DNA of 64,000 bases from Methylosarcina fibrata AML-C10. Its GTDB lineage: Bacteria; Pseudomonadota; Gammaproteobacteria; Methylococcales; Methylomonadaceae. A program made the translations under genes and the position numbers. Below the pieces are notes generated by a model. The model worked only from the letters and a program-made list of their open reading frames with translations, was not told the DNA's origin and ran no database searches. Within the stretch, counting starts at the first letter, position 1. Each line of letters starts with the position of its first letter. Below are positions 8,511 to 16,883 of this stretch, piece by piece. The stretch lies in NCBI RefSeq assembly GCF_000372865.1, contig NZ_KB889965.1, positions 1,996,990-2,060,989 of the forward strand, written 5' to 3'.

Positions 8511-9023
8511 ATTCTTCCTCGCTATGGCTCATTGATGCGTGCCTAACGGTTCCGCTGCCCCGAAACGCCGGAAGCAGCGCCGTACAGGCGAATACTTGAC
8601 TCTTTATCGTTATTATTTATCAATAAACAACCCAGACAATCGATGGACCGGGTAAAATCCGGCACACACTGCCGCGCCTTCATTCAATGAAAGCGATGAT
8701 TGAAATTCATGCCGGCTGGAGAAAAAATCCATCCCTGGAAACAGGTTTATTGATGACTTATTGAGAGAGTTTGAAGCCGGAAATGAGCCGGACTTCCGGC
8801 TGACTTCCAAGGTAAAATCGAATTTTCCCCAAGCTTCAACTGTAAGACGTATCAGCCGCCCAAAACCCACACCCGAAAGATAAATTTTTTTTAGAAGCCG
8901 GATTATCAAAAAGCCGAAATCCGCCGGAAACGGCAACTTTTGCCGTTCGTCGGCGATTACGCGTTAGGCAAATGGCCGAAATTGTCAGGCCAGCGCCGCC
9001 CGTCCTGCGGAAAGCCGGGTCGG
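8511..9023. other. Intergenic, no confident gene
   Basis: Over 500 bases between a small hypothetical gene and eutC. A minus-strand frame at 8613-8936 encodes 107 residues without recognisable features. I could not find a clear terminator for eutC, although one would be expected here. Confidence 0.35.
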
Positions 9024-9827
9024 TCAATCGAGTAAAAAATTTCCGGTTTTCTGAAGAGCCATCGGTGCGTCTTCGCTGGTTTCGTCTTTCAATAGCACCC
9101 CGGAAAGCTGCAATTTTTCGGACTCCCGGATGAGATACAGCAACTTTCTCAACGCCTGCTCGTAACCCAACCCGTGTGGATGAATGTTGGAAATGCAATT
9201 GCGGTCGGCGTCGGTGCTGATGCCGGGGCTCGCCCGGTAGGTGAAATAAATGCCCATGCTGTCGGGCGAACTGAGACCGGGCCTCTCCCCGATCAGGACG
9301 ATGCACAGTCTGGCCGCGTAGTGGGCCGCGACTTCGTCGCCGATCGCCACCCGTCCCTGTTTTATCAGACAGACCGGCGGCAGGCGGTAACCCATTTCAT
9401 ACAGACGAGGCAGCAGCAAATCCAGGAACGGAACGGCATGGCGCTCGATGGCTTGCGACGATAAACCGTCGGCGACCACGACGACGGCGTCCGCCTCGGG
9501 AAAGGGGTTCCGGTCGAGGCAGGCCACGGCGGCTTCGCTCAGACGCCGCCCGAGGTCCGGACGCTGCAAATACTGCTGCCGGCTTTCCGCCCGGGTTTGC
9601 AGGATCACCGTGCGGCAGCCCCGATCGTTCAGGCGCTGTTCGAGCCCGGCAAAATCCAGCGGCAGTTGGACCGCATCCCGAGCCAGCGCATGCGCCAATT
9701 GAAAGTCCAGGCCGGCTCGGGTCGGCTGGCTCATGCCGGCCCGGCCCAGAGCAATTCGGGCGGGAGTGAACTGCTTCAGGCCGTGCCACGGATCGGGAAT
9801 GATCAAAGGATCGTCAGTATCGCTCAT
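9024..9827 (-). CDS. eutC: Ethanolamine ammonia-lyase small subunit
   Basis: A 267-residue match to EutC: the conserved N-terminal WHGLKQFTPARIALGRAG, then TRAGLDFQLAHALARDAV, DAVVVVADGLSSQAIERHA, RVAIGDEVA and LIGERPGLSSPDSMGIYFTY, then the C-terminal NCISNIHPHGLGYEQA. With EutB it forms the adenosylcobalamin-dependent enzyme that splits ethanolamine into acetaldehyde and ammonia. Its start overlaps the end of eutB by 14 bases, so translation is probably coupled. No microcompartment shell, reactivase (EutA) or acetaldehyde dehydrogenase genes are nearby, which points to use of ethanolamine as a nitrogen source. Confidence 0.95.
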   Translation of the reverse strand: MSDTDDPLIIPDPWHGLKQFTPARIALGRAGMSQPTRAGLDFQLAHALARDAVQLPLDFAGLEQRLNDRGCRTVILQTRAESRQQYLQRPDLGRRLSEAAVACLDRNPFPEADAVVVVADGLSSQAIERHAVPFLDLLLPRLYEMGYRLPPVCLIKQGRVAIGDEVAAHYAARLCIVLIGERPGLSSPDSMGIYFTYRASPGISTDADRNCISNIHPHGLGYEQALRKLLYLIRESEKLQLSGVLLKDETSEDAPMALQKTGNFLLD

Positions 9828-11235
9828 CGCCCGGCTCTCCCGATTTTTGTAAAGACGACCGGAACAACGCCGGCACTTCCGGCCGCTGCAAGCGGTTTAA
9901 ATCGTTGAAAATCCCGTGTTGCCGGAGCCATTGCTCGAATTCGGGCGCGGGCCGGAGCCCCAGCAACTGGCGCACGTACAGGGCATCATGAAACGACGTG
10001 GACTGGTAGTTGAGCATCACGTCGTCCGCGCCGGGTACGCCCATCACGAAAGTGCCTCCGGCGGCGGCAAACAGCGTCAGCAGCGTGTCCATGTCGTCCT
10101 GATCGGCTTCGGCGTGATTGGTATAACAGACGTCGCAGCCCATCGGCAGGCCCAGCAGCTTACCGCAGAAATGATCCTCCAGCCCGGCTCGGATGATCTG
10201 CTTGCCGTCGTAAAGGTATTCGGGCCCGATAAAGCCGACCACCGTATTGACCAGCAGCGGCTTGAATTTGCGCGCCACGGCATAAGCCCGGGCTTCGCAG
10301 GTTTGCTGGTCCACGCCGTGATGGGCATCGGCGGACAGCGCGCTGCCCTGCCCCGTTTCGAAGTACAGACAGTTGTCGCCCAACGTTCCGTTTTCGAACC
10401 GGCCACCGCGTCGAAGTTCCAGCGCGCACAGCCGCGCCTCCTGCAATACGTTCAGGTTGATGCCGAAACTCTCGTTGGCTTTCTGGGTGCCGGCGATGGA
10501 TTGAAAGACCAGATCAACCGGCGCGCCCAATTCGACGGCTTTCAGAGTCGTCGTCACGTGCGCCAGCACGCAGGCTTGCGTCGGTATCCGGTAACGCTCG
10601 ATCACGTCATTCAGCAAATGCAGCAGCTTCATTGTGGCTTCGACGTTGTCCGAAGCCGGATTGATGCCGATGACGGCATCGCCGCAGCCGTACAGCAGAC
10701 CGTCCAGAATGCCGGCGGCGACGCCGGCAGGATGATCGGTCGGATGATTGGGCTGAAGGCGCGTGGAGAAGCGGTGCTCCAGGCCGAGGGTGTTGCGGAA
10801 GCGGGTAATCACCCGGCATTTTTTCGCGGCCAGAATCAGATCCTGGATGCGCATGATTTTGGAAACCGCCGCCGCCATTTCCGGCGTCAGGCCCGGAGCG
10901 ATCCCGGTCAGCTTTTCCGTGGTCGCCTGTTCGGACAGCAGCCAGTTGCGAAAATCGCCGACGGTCAAATGGCTGACCGGCGCAAAAGCGGCACCGTCGT
11001 GCTCGTCGAGAATCAGGCGCGTGACTTCGTCCAGCTCGTACGGCACCAAAGTTTCATTGAGAAACCGTTTGAGCGGCACCTCGGCCAGCACCGATTGGGC
11101 AGCCACTCGCTCCAGATTGTCGGCCGCGCCGAGGCCGGCCAGATAATCGCCGGACCGCGCCGGCGACGCCTTGGCCATCACGTTGCGCAAATTCTTGAAA
11201 TCGTAGACGCGCTGGTTTATAGAAGTTTTATACAT
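9814..11235 (-). CDS. eutB: Ethanolamine ammonia-lyase large subunit
   Basis: A 473-residue match to EutB, full family length. Landmarks include VYDFKNLRNVMAKASPARSGD at the start, the FRNTLGLEHRFSTRLQPNHP segment, DAVIGINPASDN, ACVLAHVTTTLKAVE, GTQKANESFGIN, ETGQGSALSADAHHGVDQQT and FIGPEYLYDGKQIIRAGLED. These cover the substrate and cobalamin-binding barrel. EutB is the catalytic subunit; it needs adenosylcobalamin, so the organism must make or import it. It is first in a two-gene unit with eutC. The upstream spacer shows no obvious operator. Confidence 0.95.
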   Translation of the reverse strand: MYKTSINQRVYDFKNLRNVMAKASPARSGDYLAGLGAADNLERVAAQSVLAEVPLKRFLNETLVPYELDEVTRLILDEHDGAAFAPVSHLTVGDFRNWLLSEQATTEKLTGIAPGLTPEMAAAVSKIMRIQDLILAAKKCRVITRFRNTLGLEHRFSTRLQPNHPTDHPAGVAAGILDGLLYGCGDAVIGINPASDNVEATMKLLHLLNDVIERYRIPTQACVLAHVTTTLKAVELGAPVDLVFQSIAGTQKANESFGINLNVLQEARLCALELRRGGRFENGTLGDNCLYFETGQGSALSADAHHGVDQQTCEARAYAVARKFKPLLVNTVVGFIGPEYLYDGKQIIRAGLEDHFCGKLLGLPMGCDVCYTNHAEADQDDMDTLLTLFAAAGGTFVMGVPGADDVMLNYQSTSFHDALYVRQLLGLRPAPEFEQWLRQHGIFNDLNRLQRPEVPALFRSSLQKSGEPGDERY

Positions 11236-11614
11236 GACAGGATCATTTTACCGGAAGAAAAAATCCATCGACTCCGACCGTTTGCGTTACTCATGGCGAA
11301 ACTTGCCGATTATTCGAATCTTTTTTAAAACGAAAGTTTCAACGGCCGAAAACCGGAAAAGCACCGCTTATTGCCGAGCTTCGGCCAATACCGAGACTTT
11401 ATCGGATTTTTTAAACGTTTCCTACGAATTCAATTGAATTATACGCAAGCCAGGCTTTCAAAATATCACCCGTCCGGCGAAAGCTCGCGTGAACCGGAAT
11501 CATCGACGGAGCATTTCGGAACGGTATTTTTCTTGACGGTTTCAGGTTTTTCGGGACTCCGGTGCAGAAACGGGAGTCCATTGAATTCCTTAACTTTGCG
11601 GAGAAATCGGTGTC
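11236..11614. other. Divergent intergenic spacer, promoters expected
   Basis: The spacer separates eutB (minus) from the lipoprotein gene (plus), so it should carry promoters for both. It is more AT-rich than its surroundings. I see no gene and no operator I can name. Confidence 0.35.
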
Positions 11615-12046
11615 ATGACGAACTATTTGAAACTTCTGCCGATCCTGGCATTGCTGACCGGCTGCGCGGCGGCCTCTTCCCTTCCCGCCTTGTCGGGACT
11701 CGTTCCCGCCCAGACCGGACCCCAGATTCTAACGACGACGGACGTCAATTTATCAGAGCAGAATTACAAAATCGTGAAAGCCGATGCCACCGGCAGCAGC
11801 ACGGGTTTCAGTTTTCTGGGGCTCATTACACTGAGATCGCCCCTTTACCAGGAAGCGGTCACCCGGCTCTACCAGTCGGCGAACGTTTCCGAGGGGAAAG
11901 CCCAGGCTCTGGTCAACGTGATGCACGAACACACTGCCAATTATTACCTTTTATTCGCTCTGCCAAAGATTACGGTGCGTGCGGATGTGATCGAATTTAC
12001 CGGCCGGGCGGAGCAACATGTTCAATATGAGGAGCGTATGAGATAA
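11615..12046 (+). CDS. Small lipoprotein of unknown function
   Basis: A 143-residue protein with a lipoprotein signal peptide: MTNYLKLLPILALLTGC, where LTGC is the lipobox and Cys17 would be lipidated. The mature part contains NYKIVKADATGSSTGFSFLG and SPLYQEAVTRLYQ, which resembles small lipoproteins of the DUF6567 type, although I cannot confirm membership. It stands alone at the edge of the debris island. ATG at 11615 is supported by GGAGAAA about 10 bases upstream. Confidence 0.6.
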   Translation: MTNYLKLLPILALLTGCAAASSLPALSGLVPAQTGPQILTTTDVNLSEQNYKIVKADATGSSTGFSFLGLITLRSPLYQEAVTRLYQSANVSEGKAQALVNVMHEHTANYYLLFALPKITVRADVIEFTGRAEQHVQYEERMR

Positions 12047-12336
12047 AAGCTGATTCTTCTCACGGGTTTTATCCGAATGATTAAGCAGAACACAAAAATT
12101 GCCAGTCTGACAATCAGTCACCTCCTTCACAAACCGGAACAGGCAATCCAACGGCTCTGACAATGGCCCTACTGGAGCATTTTCATTCGCTTGCAGGGAG
12201 GAATTCATTCACCCCGGGCGAATGTATTCGGCAAGGCTTGCGTAATTAATTCGGAATGGGGTGGATGGTAGCGCTTTGGGTTCGGCCCTGGAGATCTCGA
12301 GTTCCAGACGCAAACCGTGCGATTTTTAGCGAATGG

Positions 12337-12844
12337 TTATTCGACTTCGGCTTCCACCTGAACAATGATTTCCGCCAATAAAGTAGGACGAATATGCAAA
12401 GTCGTTCGCAGAGGAATCTCTTGCAGCAGTGTCAACACCTCTGGTTTTGACCGGGATCGCCTACGAATCGCTCTGATCAATAGACCAAGCGTGCCATGCG
12501 CCGGGATGCTCAAGCTTTTTGCCGCAAGACGAGCAGCCGTGTCATCCGTCAGCAACAGGCAACCGCCAAGTTCCAGACACAAATGCAAAGCTTCCTGCTC
12601 ACCGACATGCAAGGTATACAGCGGCGTTAAAGCCTTGACCATTGGGGAAATCAAAAGCGCACTCCGGCGATTAAACAATCCTGCCGCTGTTTCCATCGCC
12701 TGCGGCCGATGCCGCTGCACTTCCAGCCAAACCGCCTCGGGCACCGACTGTGCCAAAATCGGCCAGAATATCGAGACATCCTAATTCATCCAAATGAATG
12801 ATAGGCCCGGCGTCGGCAACGACTACCGGGCTAATCCTGTCCAT
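12337..12844 (-). pseudogene. PIN-domain toxin (DUF3368-type), broken by a single-base frameshift
   Basis: Two adjoining frames make one toxin. The first reads MDRISPVVVADAGPIIHLDE and on to LADFGTV, with the N-terminal Asp of PIN nucleases. The second reads VPEAVWLEVQRHRPQA and on to GEQEALHLCLELGGCLLLTDD, the usual DUF3368 core. Removing one base of the CC pair at 12744-12745 fuses them seamlessly as DFGTV-VPEAVW. The gene starts inside the end of the antitoxin gene (14-base overlap), the normal arrangement. It is either a natural knock-out of the toxin or a sequencing error. Intact length would be about 168 residues. Confidence 0.7.
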
Positions 12845-13028
12845 GCAATCCCCAGTCGACATCTTCCCGGATGAATCGCTCGTTCATCTCTTCAAGATGG
12901 GACTCCAGATAACGACGGATGGATTCGATAATCAACTCATCCATATTGGCGACCCAACCGCGCTCCACCATGGATTGTGCTTGTCGCCAAAGTTGATCGG
13001 GGATTTCGGTTTTTACGGTTGTGGCCAT
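12831..13028 (-). CDS. Antitoxin of the PIN-toxin pair
   Basis: A 65-residue protein beginning MATTVKTEIPDQLWRQAQSM, with a short strand followed by helices (LIIESIRRYLESHLEEMNER), the build of small ribbon-helix-helix-like antitoxins found before DUF3368 PIN toxins. It should bind the toxin and its own promoter. Its end overlaps the toxin start. With the toxin frame broken, the antitoxin may now be free of its partner. Confidence 0.65.
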   Translation of the reverse strand: MATTVKTEIPDQLWRQAQSMVERGWVANMDELIIESIRRYLESHLEEMNERFIREDVDWGLHGQD

Positions 13029-13170
13029 GACGGTTATGCCTCTGGAAAACTTGATTTGTAAATATGGCGACCAATTTCAAAAAGATACGCTCTATACACG
13101 CCAAAAATTATAAGTCATTGATAGTCGCAGAGGGCGCATAAAAGGCTTGAAGCGACCCAACAGGAGTAAA

Positions 13171-13415
13171 ATGAAATCAGGCGATGGACTGAAGGTGATT
13201 CTAAAAGGACATTTGGGCTGGGGCAAGTGCTGATTGGATTTTTTGTGGGCATGTTGTTGGCGTTAGTCCGGCTGAAGCGCATGAGTCTGACGTAACTGGC
13301 CTTGGCATTTACCAGCCAGGCCGACCCAAAACCCCGCTACCGTCGGTTGCAGCGCTTTTTTCAGGAAGTTGTGTTTGATTATGATGGGGTGGCGTGTTTG
13401 ATGCGGCTTCGCGTC
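13171..13415 (+). pseudogene. IS4-type transposase, N-terminal relic
   Basis: Read across one frameshift, this stretch gives MKSGDGLKVILKGHLGWGKC, stop, LDFFVGMLLALVRLKRMSLT, stop, LALAFTSQADPKPRYRRLQR and on to VVFDYDGVACLM. That is the start of IS4-family transposases. It carries two stop codons (TGA near 13231 and TAA near 13291) and a one-base loss in a T run near 13240. A ribosome-binding site (AGGAG) is still visible before the ATG. The catalytic DDE part is missing. No terminal inverted repeats could be paired. Confidence 0.65.
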
Positions 13416-13858
13416 ACAATGGGGCAGGTCTTGCAAAGCAGCATAGATCATTCAAGGTGCTTAAATGGGAGAGTAGCTATGAGAATCCCGGTGAACCGGT
13501 TCGTCTCGCAGCCCTCGCAGAACCGGACTTGGAGCGTTACACCATCCGGCTCCCAGTTTGAGTCATCCACAAGGGTTTGGGATATAAATTGTGCTGGATT
13601 CGCAGGGATGGCGTCCATGCTTTTAACATCTTGCTGAATTTGGCCCAGTTACAGCTTCGCCTTTGGCTTCTCCGGTTAATCCATTTGAAGAGCAAACGGC
13701 TTATCTGATAGGTGTAATTACCGATCTGCCTGGCATTGCCACTGACAGCGTCGGATTAGATTATAAATCCTTATCTTATTGGAATAAGCCAACTGACTGA
13801 TACGGGGCTGCGGCGCCCTACACCGCCCTAATTTAAATCAAAGCGCCCATGCAGATGG
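13416..13858. other. Debris after the transposase relic, no gene
   Basis: Short broken frames only. It probably contains further mobile-element remains, but nothing can be assigned. Confidence 0.35.
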
Positions 13859-14152
13859 TTACAATCTGTTCAACCAATAGTCAGGCCGACGGCGTTTGTG
13901 AGAAACTGCGAGAATCTGGACCATGCCTTCCATATCGCGAAAAATGATTTTAAACGGAAACCGGGCAAGAGAAACGCTGCGAATATTCGGTTTACGTTCG
14001 ACGCGGTAGCGTTGCGGCATTTGAACCACAGTTGCCATCGCCCCCTCGAACTCAGCAAGATACGCTACGCCAAGACCGTTTTGCCGGGATTCGAAAAATG
14101 CAATGGATTCGAGGTGCTCGGCTTCCGCTCCCGGATGAAAATAACAACTCAC
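13859..14152 (-). CDS. ParE/RelE-family toxin
   Basis: A 97-residue toxin of the ParE/RelE superfamily: YFHPGAEAEHLESIAFFESR (first helices), the VQMPQRYRVERKPNIRSVSL turn and strand, ARFPFKIIFRDMEG, and the C-terminal ILAVSHKRRRPDYWLNRL. The antitoxin gene precedes it and overlaps by 4 bases. Whether it poisons gyrase (ParE) or ribosome-bound mRNA (RelE) cannot be decided from this sequence. The frame is intact, unlike its neighbours. Confidence 0.85.
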   Translation of the reverse strand: MSCYFHPGAEAEHLESIAFFESRQNGLGVAYLAEFEGAMATVVQMPQRYRVERKPNIRSVSLARFPFKIIFRDMEGMVQILAVSHKRRRPDYWLNRL

Positions 14153-14373
14153 TTCAATAAAGCTCTGGCTTTACGGCTGACTTCCTCGGCGGGAATGAGT
14201 TGAACAAGTCCTTCATTTATTTCTTGGGCCCGGCGCTCCGCCTCGTCAAGCCATGCCGTTTCAAGTTCGGATTCGGTTAAATTTTCAAGGCTTAACAGTA
14301 ATTTTTGCACAAGTTTGGCACGCTCCGGAAGCGGCAAGTGTAACGCTTCGCGTTCGATTGTGGCTGCATCCAT
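14149..14373 (-). CDS. Addiction-module antitoxin (TIGR02574-like)
   Basis: A 74-residue protein with the pattern of the small antitoxin family paired with ParE/RelE toxins: an N-terminal LPLPERAKLVQKLLLSLE helix, the acidic SELETAWLDEAERRAQEI stretch and the VQLIPAEEVSRKARALL end, which contacts the toxin. It lies upstream of the toxin gene and overlaps it by 4 bases, the usual order for autoregulated pairs. Confidence 0.85.
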   Translation of the reverse strand: MDAATIEREALHLPLPERAKLVQKLLLSLENLTESELETAWLDEAERRAQEINEGLVQLIPAEEVSRKARALLK

Positions 14374-14483
14374 AATACAAAACTCCCACGGTTCACGGTC
14401 AGGTATAAATTAAAACAAGATCGAAAGCTCTATTCGAGAGCGATAGCAGAGTGTAACGCGAAAAAATACATGGAGCTAGAAAT

Positions 14484-14651
14484 TTAAGCATGCGTATTTC
14501 GTCGTTTCATTACTTCATAAAGCAGTTTCGCCTTAACCACGGAACACAACACGACTTCCTGGGGCTGGCACACTTCCAGCCGCTGTTTTAACCGATCGGA
14601 ACGCTTGTTCAGAAAAACGATGCAAGCGTTGGTGTCCAATAAATATTTCAT
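14484..14651 (-). pseudogene. VapC-type PIN toxin, N-terminal relic
   Basis: A 55-residue frame starting MKYLLDTNACIVFLNKRSDR, the typical VapC beginning with its first catalytic Asp in LDTN. The sequence continues VVLCSVVKAKLLYEVMK and stops after RRNTHA. Full VapC proteins are about 130 residues and have Glu in the AELLYG motif; here it is Lys, and the rest of the domain is gone. It is therefore almost certainly inactive. It directly follows a broken antitoxin frame with an ATGA overlap. Confidence 0.7.
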
Positions 14652-14789
14652 GGGATGGGACCGACTTCATCCAGATCGGGTTGCTCGGGAGGGGGCCAAA
14701 GGAGTATCGGCCAGACAGCCATAGCTTTCGTTAATAAATGCCAACCAATTCTGCTGCTCGACGGTCTCCTTGCACGGCTGAATAATCAC
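14648..14789 (-). pseudogene. VapB-type antitoxin relic, frameshifted
   Basis: One frame reads QPCKETVEQQNWLAFINESY and on to GCLADTPL, which resembles the C-terminal half of VapB-type antitoxins ending in a YG-SLADDP-like motif. A one-base shift at the G5 run (14691-14697) continues it as PPPEQPDLDEVGPIP followed by a stop that overlaps the vapC relic start. No good start codon is left; GTG at 14789 is the best candidate. Confidence 0.5.
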
Positions 14790-14922
14790 TACCAACTTAA
14801 TGATAACTATATTGGGGAATGATGGGCTTTCTTCGGCAACCCATCTATGGCTCTAATTCAAGTTTTCGTCGGGGTATTCTGGTAGCTTTGCAAGTTCTGC
14901 ATTCAGCTTTGTTTCATCTACC

Positions 14923-15486
14923 TCAATTTCTGGCATCCCAGTTAGTAAAGCGATTAATCTCGGCTCCATATGCGGTGTTATCCCGTTCCAGACATATTGA
15001 ACCTGATCCTATGAAACTAACTCGGGGTGGCCTGAGAGGTTGATCTGCCCTCGGGTTGACGTTGTGGCGTGTATAGCGAAACGCATAAAATTTACGGTCT
15101 GCTGTAAGTCCTATATCAATAGTATATAAACGTACTTCTCCGTTAACAATGGAAGGTATGACAATAATGTGTTCCGCGGAAATATTTTTCGGAAAGGACT
15201 TTAAATGCTTAGGAAACTGGCGCTGTAATGCTCCGGCGAGTATGCCAAGTGATTGCTCAAGTGGAAGATTTCTTCCTCGCAGTGTCGCACTCATCCAATC
15301 AGCTGGTTCTGTACCTTTACCTGTTTCTCCTAAGCCCGCGTATCCAAGAATGGCATTTCCGTCAAGAGTATCGAGAAACATTAGTTTCCTGCCATTCTCT
15401 TTAGGAACGCGGCCACTATATGAGAGGCGGGTATCGGCTACCATCCAAATTGATTCTCTTCCGTTGACGGTTAGTATCAATGTCAT
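14923..15486 (-). CDS. Proteasome-fold Ntn hydrolase-like protein, 3' end frameshifted
   Basis: A 187-residue protein starting MTLILTVNGRESIWMVADTR. If the Met is removed, Thr becomes residue 1, the Asp of VADTR falls at 17 and a Lys at 33, the exact spacing of Thr1/Asp17/Lys33 in proteasome beta subunits and HslV. GNAILGYAGLGETG fits the strand and turn after Lys33 in those proteins. I therefore call it an Ntn-hydrolase fold; no partner ATPase is adjacent, and the substrate is unknown. The last residues (TNWDARN) look out of frame. Dropping one base at about 14952-14958 gives a more credible acidic tail, LIALLTGMPEIEVDETK and on to YPDENLN, ending at 14853. Confidence 0.6.
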   Translation of the reverse strand: MTLILTVNGRESIWMVADTRLSYSGRVPKENGRKLMFLDTLDGNAILGYAGLGETGKGTEPADWMSATLRGRNLPLEQSLGILAGALQRQFPKHLKSFPKNISAEHIIVIPSIVNGEVRLYTIDIGLTADRKFYAFRYTRHNVNPRADQPLRPPRVSFIGSGSICLERDNTAYGAEINRFTNWDARN

Positions 15487-15558
15487 GATGTGATTCGCTA
15501 TTTGGATCGTGTCGCGGACGATGGACTTTCGGCGATCTATCCTGCATCCCTAAGCTAG

Positions 15559-16092
15559 TTAAACGCCATTTTTCATAACCGCAAGCAACATATCGTTGAA
15601 GTAGGCTGTTCTTCCAGTAGGAAGGAAGATCTTTGCCGCTCTCTCAAGCTTTGCCCGTTGATCATCAGGGAATGTAAAGATATTTTGATGAGTAATCATC
15701 ATCCACCCGTTGAAGACTTGAAACAAGGGAGGAAACTCACCAGTTAGTTCTGCATACTTGTTGCATGCATCCATGGCAATAAACTCAGTTAATTCTGGAT
15801 TGAATTCCAGCACCGCCTCATGATCGCGATCTGAATGCTTAAAGAAATTTTGGGCCTCATTTAGTTTGTCACGCAGTTGTTTATGAAATTCTGGTTTGAC
15901 GTTTTGAAATATGAAGTCTCGAAATGTTGGGCTACCGCCACGTTTTTGATTGAGATCTCGGATGACTCCAAATGCTGCTGCAACTAAGGTGTGCATGGCT
16001 ACAGGGTCTCCGCTATTAAAGTACATCCGTATAAATGTTTCTAATTGCCGCTTAGCCGCGTCAATTTTCGATATTGTCAGCGATTTGTCCAT
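15559..16092 (-). CDS. Conserved hypothetical protein
   Basis: A 177-residue protein starting MDKSLTISKIDAAKRQLETF, with an N-terminal helical region containing DPVAMHTLVAAAFGVIRDLN and a later FFKHSDRDHEAVLEF segment. I have the impression of a family widely scattered in bacterial accessory DNA, but I know no function for it. All-helical content is likely. It lies 72 bases upstream of the Ntn-hydrolase gene on the same strand, so the two may be co-transcribed. No membrane segment or signal peptide is visible. Confidence 0.6.
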   Translation of the reverse strand: MDKSLTISKIDAAKRQLETFIRMYFNSGDPVAMHTLVAAAFGVIRDLNQKRGGSPTFRDFIFQNVKPEFHKQLRDKLNEAQNFFKHSDRDHEAVLEFNPELTEFIAMDACNKYAELTGEFPPLFQVFNGWMMITHQNIFTFPDDQRAKLERAAKIFLPTGRTAYFNDMLLAVMKNGV

Positions 16093-16482
16093 CGTTGCAT
16101 CTTACAAATGATTATCTAACCCGGTTTACCCAACTTTTGAATGATAAACAGATCGATATCACTTTTAAAGGTACATTTTAAACGACTCAAATAAACTAAC
16201 CCGGTGGTATATTAGTGATCTTACCATCATTTATCCTCAGCCGACAACAATCGCCCCTCCGCAGTCTCTCCCATTATCCAATATATCCAAATCCATGCAA
16301 AAATTTGACAACCCGCTCCCCTGGGCTAGAGTGAAGGCACTACAATCCACTAGGGGCTCGATCCCCACCCAAAAGCCTTGCGGTTTTTTTACGCCCGAAA
16401 TTTGTTTATGGGCGGGACAATAGGCCCAATACAAGACCGAAAGGGAAATAAGGTCAGCCGTCTGATGCGGTAGTTGAGCCCA

Positions 16483-16566
16483 CGTAGGGTGGAATAGCGA
16501 AGCGTATTCTGCCGAATGTTGCATTTTCATGCGGCGCCATACGGCTTTTGCCTATTGCGCCCTACG
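16483..16566. repeat. Palindromic REP/MITE-like element
   Basis: The element is bounded by CGTAGGG (16483-16489) and its complement CCCTACG (16560-16566). Inside the left arm, GAATA and TATTC pair around the loop GCGAAGCG. The right arm is an imperfect inverted copy. It lies in non-coding DNA next to the IS3 element. It shares the GTAG-plus-hairpin layout with the element at 31739-31852. Confidence 0.55.
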
Positions 16567-16712
16567 GTCTACGTTCCTGGAATTGAGATAGTATTGTATT
16601 CGGTCATGTTTTCAGCCTTGGAATCTTTATTAGTTCGTGTTTTAGGCAATAAACAGAACCGTTATTGCCTATCTTTTGAAGTTATGGCTTATTCAACGCC
16701 CCAAAAAGTTGG

Positions 16713-16820
16713 TCAGGATTGCCGTTCGATAAACTCGACCTTAACCGGCATATTCAACTCCCTGCCAATCTCTTCCAGCAATGCCGCCGCATTTTGTTTG
16801 TTGACGTGAGCAGTAATAAA
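16713..16820 (-). pseudogene. C-terminal gene fragment cut off by the IS3-family element
   Basis: A reading frame runs out of the left end of the insertion sequence: FITAHVNKQNAAALLEEIGR, then ELNMPVKVEFIERQS and a stop. The residues look like real protein (amphipathic helix, then a strand). It loses its N-terminal part exactly at the IS boundary. The other side of the IS has only 74 bases before ureG and no matching upstream part, so DNA was lost as well. The parent gene is not recognisable. Confidence 0.45.
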
Positions 16821-16883
16821 CTGATGTGGCTACACTATCCCGGACACACTCTTTAAAATACTCTCAAACAAGAGTGAATCCAA

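Noticed and set aside
9916-11328. Long plus-strand frame over eutB
   Set aside because: It is the shadow of eutB, which matches its family along its full length.
13490-13570. GC-rich block after the IS4 relic that recalls group II intron ends
   Set aside because: No domain V fold or reverse-transcriptase frame could be found.
16353-16366. A tRNA T-arm-like GGGGCTCGATCCCC
   Set aside because: No acceptor, D or anticodon arms can be built around it, and the loop is one base short of the normal T loop.
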